Shown here in pieces: positions 59,865-64,000 of a stretch of 64,000 nt of DNA. This DNA is from a bacterium UBP1_UBA4783 (GTDB taxonomy: Bacteria; Krumholzibacteriota; Krumholzibacteriia; Krumholzibacteriales; Krumholzibacteriaceae): NCBI GenBank assembly GCA_002403075.1, contig DHHB01000082.1, positions 42,662-106,661 on the forward strand, written 5' to 3'. Within the stretch, counting starts at the first letter, position 1. Each line of letters begins with the position of its first letter. The notes below the pieces were generated by a model, which worked only from the letters and a program-made list of their open reading frames with translations, did not search any database and was not told the DNA's origin. A program made the position numbers and the translations under genes.

Positions 59865-59985
59865 ACCGGCGGGCGGGAATAAGCCCACCGGAATCCAGCC
59901 CGTTGGCCTCTTTTTTGATGGCTCGAGAGGCGGGGAACCGCCCGTGCGGCCCTCGTATCGCCGCCTGACCCACGGAGGTTGCATC

Positions 59986-61629
59986 GTGCGTTTGAACGGA
60001 AAAGCGATCGTCGGAATATCGGTCCTCTGCCTTCTCGCCGTCGCCTCGATCTTCGTCATGGCGGGCGACCGCGAGGAGCGGCAGCGGGAGACCGTCTACA
60101 AGAACATCGAACGGTTCGGGGCGGTGCTCGACAAGGTTCTCAACTACTACGCCGACGAGATCGACTCCGACAAGCTCATCAAGGCCGCCATCGACGGGAT
60201 GCTCAACACCCTCGACGAGCATTCCGTCTACATGGACAGCTACGACTACGAAAACCTCATGATCGACACGCGCGGAGAGTTCGGCGGGCTCGGATTCACC
60301 GTCGGCACGGCCGACGGCTTTCCGACCGTCGTTTCGATCCTCGACGACACGCCCGCCTACCGCCACGGGATACAGGGCGGGGACAAGATCGTCGAGATCG
60401 AGGGCGTCTCCACGAAGGGGTACAAGACCGAGGACGCCGTCTCGAAGCTGCGCGGCCGCGAGGGGACGCAGGTCAGCATCACCATCGCCCGCGAGGGGCT
60501 TCCCGATTCCCTGCGGTTCTCGATCACGCGCGAGATCATCCGCGTGCCGAGCATCAGCTATTCGACGAAGCTCGGAGACGTCGGCTACATACGCGTCGCG
60601 CGATTCGGCGAGCGGACCGCCCGCGAGCTCGACGACGCGATGCGCGCTCTCGAGCGGGAGAAGATCAAGGGGCTCATCATCGACCTCCGGAGCAATCCGG
60701 GCGGTCTCCTCGAATCGGCGCGCGAGGTGTCGGAGATCTTCCTCGAGAAGGACAGGCTCATCGTCTACACGGAATCGCGCATTCCGAGCCACAACGCGAA
60801 GTACTACTCGCGGTCGACGAAGGTGCACGACGGGTATCCGGTCGTCATCCTCGTGAACGGGTTCAGCGCGTCCGCGTCCGAGATCGTGGCGGGCGCCCTT
60901 CAGGACTGGGACCGGGCGCTCATCGTCGGGCAGACGAGCTACGGCAAGGGCTCGGTGCAGACCGTGTTCATGGTCGGACGCGACGCCCTCAAGCTCACGA
61001 CGGCCAAATACTTCACGCCGAGCGGGCGCTGCATCCACTCGAACCGCTCGTCGGAGGACGACGAGGGGACGATCGCGCTCGACGGCGAGACCCCGGCGCC
61101 GGCCGCGGAACGGCCAGCGGAGGAGACGGACGCCGAGACGGAGGATCGCCGCGAATACAAGACCGCGGCCGGCCGCGTCGTGTACGGCGGCGGCGGCATC
61201 ACCCCCGACTGGGAGATCGAGCCGCAACGGTTCACGCCGTTCCAGAGGGATCTCGAGCTTCGCAACCTCTTCTTCAATTTCGCGATCAACTACGCCTCGT
61301 CTCACGAGACGAACGACCGGTTCGAGGCGACGGACGAAATCCTCGGCGCCTTCAAGAGCTACATCGCCGAGCACAAGTTCGCGGCCCCCGATTCGCTCTG
61401 GACGCCGGAAAACACGGAGTACGCGAAGCTCGCGATCAGGCGGGAGGTCTTCCGGCGGCGCATGGGGACGAAGGGCGCCTATCTCGCGACCCTTCCCCAC
61501 GACGAAGAGGTCCAGAAGATCCTCGAGATGTTCCGCGCGGCCCCGACGCTCGACCGGATGTTCGCCTACGTGCAGGAGCGCGCGAAGGAACGGGAACACC
61601 TGAAGACCGCGGAGGCCGCGAAGCGTTGA
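59986..61629 (+). CDS. CtpA/Prc-type carboxyl-terminal processing protease (S41)
   Basis: The 547-residue product has an N-terminal membrane anchor or signal (about 6-27), a helical segment, a PDZ domain (about 85-180: GEFGGLGFTVG, TPAYRHGIQGGDKIVEIEG) and the S41 catalytic core with Ser296 in the SASASE motif and Lys321 in SYGKGSVQ. Their spacing of 25 matches E. coli Prc. A C-terminal helical extension (about 430-547) is additional. It degrades or trims envelope proteins. Start GTG 59986 was chosen for its GGAGG at 59973-59977. The next gene overlaps its stop. Confidence 0.92.
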   Translation: MRLNGKAIVGISVLCLLAVASIFVMAGDREERQRETVYKNIERFGAVLDKVLNYYADEIDSDKLIKAAIDGMLNTLDEHSVYMDSYDYENLMIDTRGEFGGLGFTVGTADGFPTVVSILDDTPAYRHGIQGGDKIVEIEGVSTKGYKTEDAVSKLRGREGTQVSITIAREGLPDSLRFSITREIIRVPSISYSTKLGDVGYIRVARFGERTARELDDAMRALEREKIKGLIIDLRSNPGGLLESAREVSEIFLEKDRLIVYTESRIPSHNAKYYSRSTKVHDGYPVVILVNGFSASASEIVAGALQDWDRALIVGQTSYGKGSVQTVFMVGRDALKLTTAKYFTPSGRCIHSNRSSEDDEGTIALDGETPAPAAERPAEETDAETEDRREYKTAAGRVVYGGGGITPDWEIEPQRFTPFQRDLELRNLFFNFAINYASSHETNDRFEATDEILGAFKSYIAEHKFAAPDSLWTPENTEYAKLAIRREVFRRRMGTKGAYLATLPHDEEVQKILEMFRAAPTLDRMFAYVQERAKEREHLKTAEAAKR

Positions 61630-62306
61630 GGAAGGTCGCGATCATAAGCGATTTCGACGGCACCGTCTCGAGACGCGACGTCGGACACCACTTCTTCGGC
61701 GCGTTCGTCCCGCGGCGGCGCGAGTGGCTCGCGCTGCTCGACGAGTGGCGCCTCGGCCTCATCAGCTCGAGGGAATGCCTCGAGAAGGAGCTCTCGCTCG
61801 TCCGGGCCGACCGGGACGACCTCGACGGCTTCGTCGACGGCGAGGGGCTCGATCCGTATTTCAACGATTTCGTCGATTTCGGCGAGCGGCGCGGATGCGA
61901 GCTGCTCATCGCGAGCGACGGGCTCGATTACTACATCGACCGGCTTCTCGCGCGGTCCGGGCTCGGGCATCTCGACGTCCGGGCGAACCGCCTCGTCTGC
62001 GACGGACCGCGGCTCGCCGCCGTCGAGTTCCCCCATTACGACAAGATGAATTGCACGAGGTGCGGCAACTGCAAGCGCTCGCACCTCGAGGAGCTCCGGC
62101 GCGCCGGCTTCGCCGTCGTCTACGTGGGGAACGGGTACAGCGACCGCTGTCCCGCGGAGCACGCGGATCTCGTGTTCGCGAAGGGGGAGCTGCTCGACCA
62201 CTGCCGCGAGCGGAGCATCGAACACGTCGCCTTCGAGAACTTCCGCGACGTCGAGCGGGTGCTCACGACGCGGTTCATCCTTCACTCGGGAAACGTCTCG
62301 CTCTGA
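61626..62306 (+). CDS. MtnX-like HAD-superfamily phosphatase
   Basis: The 226-residue protein starts with the HAD motif I ISDFDGTVSRRD, has motif II SDG (LLIASDGLDYY) and motif IV GNGYSDRCPA. The CTRCGNCKRSHL block is typical of MtnX-like HAD-IB phosphatases. MtnX acts in methionine salvage in Bacillus; without other salvage genes here a small-molecule phosphatase of unknown substrate is the safer call. The start is a TTG whose last two bases overlap the ctpA TGA, showing translational coupling. Its 3' end overlaps the next gene on the other strand by 25 nt. Confidence 0.85.
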   Translation: MRKVAIISDFDGTVSRRDVGHHFFGAFVPRRREWLALLDEWRLGLISSRECLEKELSLVRADRDDLDGFVDGEGLDPYFNDFVDFGERRGCELLIASDGLDYYIDRLLARSGLGHLDVRANRLVCDGPRLAAVEFPHYDKMNCTRCGNCKRSHLEELRRAGFAVVYVGNGYSDRCPAEHADLVFAKGELLDHCRERSIEHVAFENFRDVERVLTTRFILHSGNVSL

Positions 62307-62659
62307 GAGCGGTTCATCGCCTCGGTGTAGAGCCGGCTCACGTATCCGATGAAATCGAATATCTCCATCTCCGCGATCGAATCGCGGCCGCGGAGCGTTT
62401 TCATCTTGTCCATCACGTCGTTGAGGTCGTTGCGCCCGACGAGACCCCGGTCGTAGAACTTCCAAAAGGTTTTCAGGGTGTACTGAAGGTCGTTTCCGTA
62501 CTTCTTCTGCAGATCGGGGCCGAGGGCGGCCTCGAGCTGCCGTCCGGAGCGCATGAACATGCGCTCCGCGATCGCGTCGCGCGCCCCGAGGAGCAGCGCG
62601 GCGGCGAGCACGGCAGCGACGGCGACGACCGCCGCGATCGTATATGTTCTCCTGCTCAC
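62282..62659 (-). CDS. Membrane-anchored hypothetical protein
   Basis: The 125-residue product has one N-terminal membrane segment (TIAAVVAVAAVLAAALLLGA) and a soluble helical domain with YTLKTFWKFYDRGL and DIAEMEIFDFIGYVSRLY-like tracts. No family was recognised. It begins at a GTG whose bases overlap the stop of the alpha/beta hydrolase gene (GTGA), so it is the second gene of that unit. A longer open frame upstream belongs to an antisense reading of the hydrolase and was not used. Confidence 0.7.
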   Translation of the reverse strand: MSRRTYTIAAVVAVAAVLAAALLLGARDAIAERMFMRSGRQLEAALGPDLQKKYGNDLQYTLKTFWKFYDRGLVGRNDLNDVMDKMKTLRGRDSIAEMEIFDFIGYVSRLYTEAMNRSQSETFPE

Positions 62660-63528
62660 CGTGCATCCGTCCTTTCTCCGGCGAGGGTCATTCGCAGCCA
62701 CGATTCGGTCAGGGCGACCGCCCGCTCGAGGGAGGGCGAGGGCCGCTCCATCGGGTGCCGCACGTTCATCGTGTGGCCCGCCCCCCGCAGCGTCTCGAGG
62801 CGGGCCGGGGCGGCGCGCGGGACCGCGGCGAGCTCGCGCGCCTCGGCGAGCGTCACCGCGCCGTCCCGTTCGCCGTGCACCATGAGGTGCGCGGCGCCGA
62901 GGCGGGCCGCCGCGGCGAGGAGATCGAGCTCCGCGCGGCGGCGGTCGATCTCCTCGAAGTACGCGTAGTCGAGACGGAGCGGCGCCTCCGAGCGGGGATC
63001 GGCGAAGACGAGCGCCCCCTCGCGCCGCCACGCGGCCTTTCGCCGCGCCGTGTACCGGTCGAGGCGCGACGGCGCCGACCACGTGACGAGCGAGCGCGCC
63101 TCGGGGAGACCGGGAAGCGCGAGGAGCGCCACGGCGCCGCCCCGGCTGTGCCCGACGACGCCCCAGACGCCGCCGTCGGCCGCGCCGGGCCCGAGGCCCC
63201 CGCCGCGGACGAAACGCGCGACGCGGCGAAGATCCTCGATCTCGAGAGAGACCCTGTTGCGCGCGAACGCCTCCGGATCGGCGATCCGTCCCGTCGCCTC
63301 GTCGACGCCGCAGTGGGAGAAGCTCATCGTGAGAACGTGGAATCCGGCGGCGGCGAGGCGATCGGAGAGGTACGGGAAAAACCCCCACCCCTTGTACCCC
63401 AGAAAACCGTGGCAGACGACGACGAGCGGGCGGCTCACGCCCGGAGCGGCGGTCCGCAGATCGGCGCGCACGGGGCGCGCCCCACCCGCGGCGACGACGA
63501 TCTCGCGGATCATGGGGCGGGTTCGCAT
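62656..63528 (-). CDS. Alpha/beta hydrolase (dienelactone-hydrolase/esterase-like)
   Basis: The 290-residue product has the alpha/beta hydrolase oxyanion region VVVCHGFLGYKGWGFFPYLSDRL (about 35-55, written in parts) and the nucleophile elbow GHSRGG with its Ser. The acid/His end is HGERDGAVTL with GAGHTMNVRHP. It acts on an ester or thioester that cannot be named. Several in-frame starts exist (63546, 63606); ATG 63528 was chosen because AAGGA lies just upstream. It is divergent from the last gene, with a palindrome in between. Confidence 0.85.
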   Translation of the reverse strand: MRTRPMIREIVVAAGGARPVRADLRTAAPGVSRPLVVVCHGFLGYKGWGFFPYLSDRLAAAGFHVLTMSFSHCGVDEATGRIADPEAFARNRVSLEIEDLRRVARFVRGGGLGPGAADGGVWGVVGHSRGGAVALLALPGLPEARSLVTWSAPSRLDRYTARRKAAWRREGALVFADPRSEAPLRLDYAYFEEIDRRRAELDLLAAAARLGAAHLMVHGERDGAVTLAEARELAAVPRAAPARLETLRGAGHTMNVRHPMERPSPSLERAVALTESWLRMTLAGERTDAR

Positions 63529-63554
63529 GGCGTCCTTGCCAATCATCGCTTCAT

Positions 63555-63569
63555 CCGTTAGAATAACGG
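63555..63569. promoter_or_regulatory. Palindrome in the divergent promoter region
   Basis: CCGTTA-GAA-TAACGG is a perfect 6-bp inverted repeat between the divergent hydrolase gene and the gene at 63600. A GTATATAC tract nearby could give a -10 box in either direction. A shared operator is possible. Confidence 0.4.
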
Positions 63570-63599
63570 TTACTTGTGTATATACAGCGGGGGTGAATC

Positions 63600-64000
63600 G
63601 TGGCAAGGAGAATCATAATCGCCCTTCTCTGCACGCTCGTCCTTCTCGGCGCGGCGCGGCGCCTCACGTCGGGCAAGCCTCGCGACGTTCACGTGGAGGA
63701 CGGCGACGTCGTGCTCTCGTTTCGGACGGTGACGGAGCATATCGGGCCCGGCCAGCCGTACCTCAAGGTGCGGCTCGAGGCGCCTTCCGGGAGCAGGATC
63801 ATGCTCCATTACGTCACGCCGGACGATCCGTCGGTGCAGAAGCGCGGACTCGTTCCCATCGGGAACAAGCAGTACAGCATGTATCTTCCGATCCGCGGCA
63901 TCGGATCCCGGGTCAAGTACGCGTTCTCTCTCACGCGACCGGACGGCTCGGTCGTGCGCGTTCCGGAGGGGGAAAAGTACTACGTTCTGAAGTTCAAGGG
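63600..64000 (+). CDS. Membrane-anchored hypothetical protein, 3' end off the window
   Basis: A GTG at 63600 with GGGGG upstream opens a frame that runs to the window edge without a stop (133 codons seen). An N-terminal hydrophobic helix (IIIALLCTLVLLGA, about 5-18) is followed by a soluble beta-rich part (VHVEDGDVVLSFRTVTEHIG, then YLKVRLEAPSGSRIMLHYVT). No family was recognised. It could be an exported protein with an Ig-like or immunoglobulin-fold domain, which is a guess. Confidence 0.65.
   Translation, partial: MARRIIIALLCTLVLLGAARRLTSGKPRDVHVEDGDVVLSFRTVTEHIGPGQPYLKVRLEAPSGSRIMLHYVTPDDPSVQKRGLVPIGNKQYSMYLPIRGIGSRVKYAFSLTRPDGSVVRVPEGEKYYVLKFK

Overview
The window is a GC-rich bacterial chromosome segment (roughly two thirds G+C) with almost no mobile DNA. 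No rRNA, CRISPR array, insertion sequence or phage gene was seen. The lineage is not settled by any marker here. A very large secreted protein that ends in a FlgD-Ig-like tail (motif NVPNPFNPTT), several TPR and Ser/Thr-kinase signalling genes, a FabL-type reductase and many Eisenbacteria/Krumholzibacteria-like hypothetical genes suggest a candidate phylum near the FCB group. Promoters of the form TTGAC(A/T)-N17-TAnnnT recur and are easy to see.

Layout. 0-1.1 kb: two paralogous secreted carbohydrate-binding-like genes on the minus strand; the second has an in-frame TGA exactly where its paralogue has Cys. 1.1-6 kb: AspT/YidE-type transporter, NhaC-type antiporter and a DUF362 ferredoxin-like protein. 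6.2-8.9 kb: a 31-residue Lys/Ala/Pro peptide gene with a strong terminator, then a polyamine operon (pyruvoyl arginine decarboxylase, agmatinase-family enzyme, deoxyhypusine-synthase-like enzyme). 8.9-20.6 kb: comM, an acyl-CoA dehydrogenase, nth, an M64 peptidase, two ferritin-like proteins in divergent orientation, trxB-fabL, a TGS GTPase, nfo, a DUF2007 protein and a D12-class DNA methylase. 20.7 kb: tRNA-Val(CAC). 20.9-32.3 kb: a Tricorn-like protease, then a two-gene unit encoding a small secreted protein and a 2388-residue matrixin/beta-propeller protein behind a promoter that carries a perfect palindrome.

32.4-53.1 kb is a signalling island, almost all on the minus strand: a FecR-like protein with a PknB-like kinase; a UshA-like metallophosphatase whose EPCG motif is followed by an in-frame TGA (probable selenocysteine); a 1547-residue sigma-54 activator that appears to start with a pseudokinase; a zinc-ribbon protein with a PtsN-like protein; rsgA and a family 9 glycosyltransferase on the plus strand; and a five-gene operon (two TPR proteins, an FHA protein, a phosphoesterase, a PEGA kinase). 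53.3-55.7 kb is a translationally coupled 7-deazaguanine operon queD-queC-DUF366-queE. 56-64 kb holds an HU protein, threonine aldolase, rsmI, a CDP-alcohol phosphatidyltransferase, tmk, a CtpA-type protease, an MtnX-like phosphatase, an alpha/beta hydrolase and two membrane-anchored proteins of unknown function, the last cut by the window edge.

The main novelty candidate is selenocysteine use: two separate genes have a single in-frame TGA at a position where a homologue has Cys, and in both a hairpin can be drawn just downstream whose apical loop contains CGGGA. No selA, selB, selC or selD gene lies in the window, so this rests on sequence reading and family knowledge.
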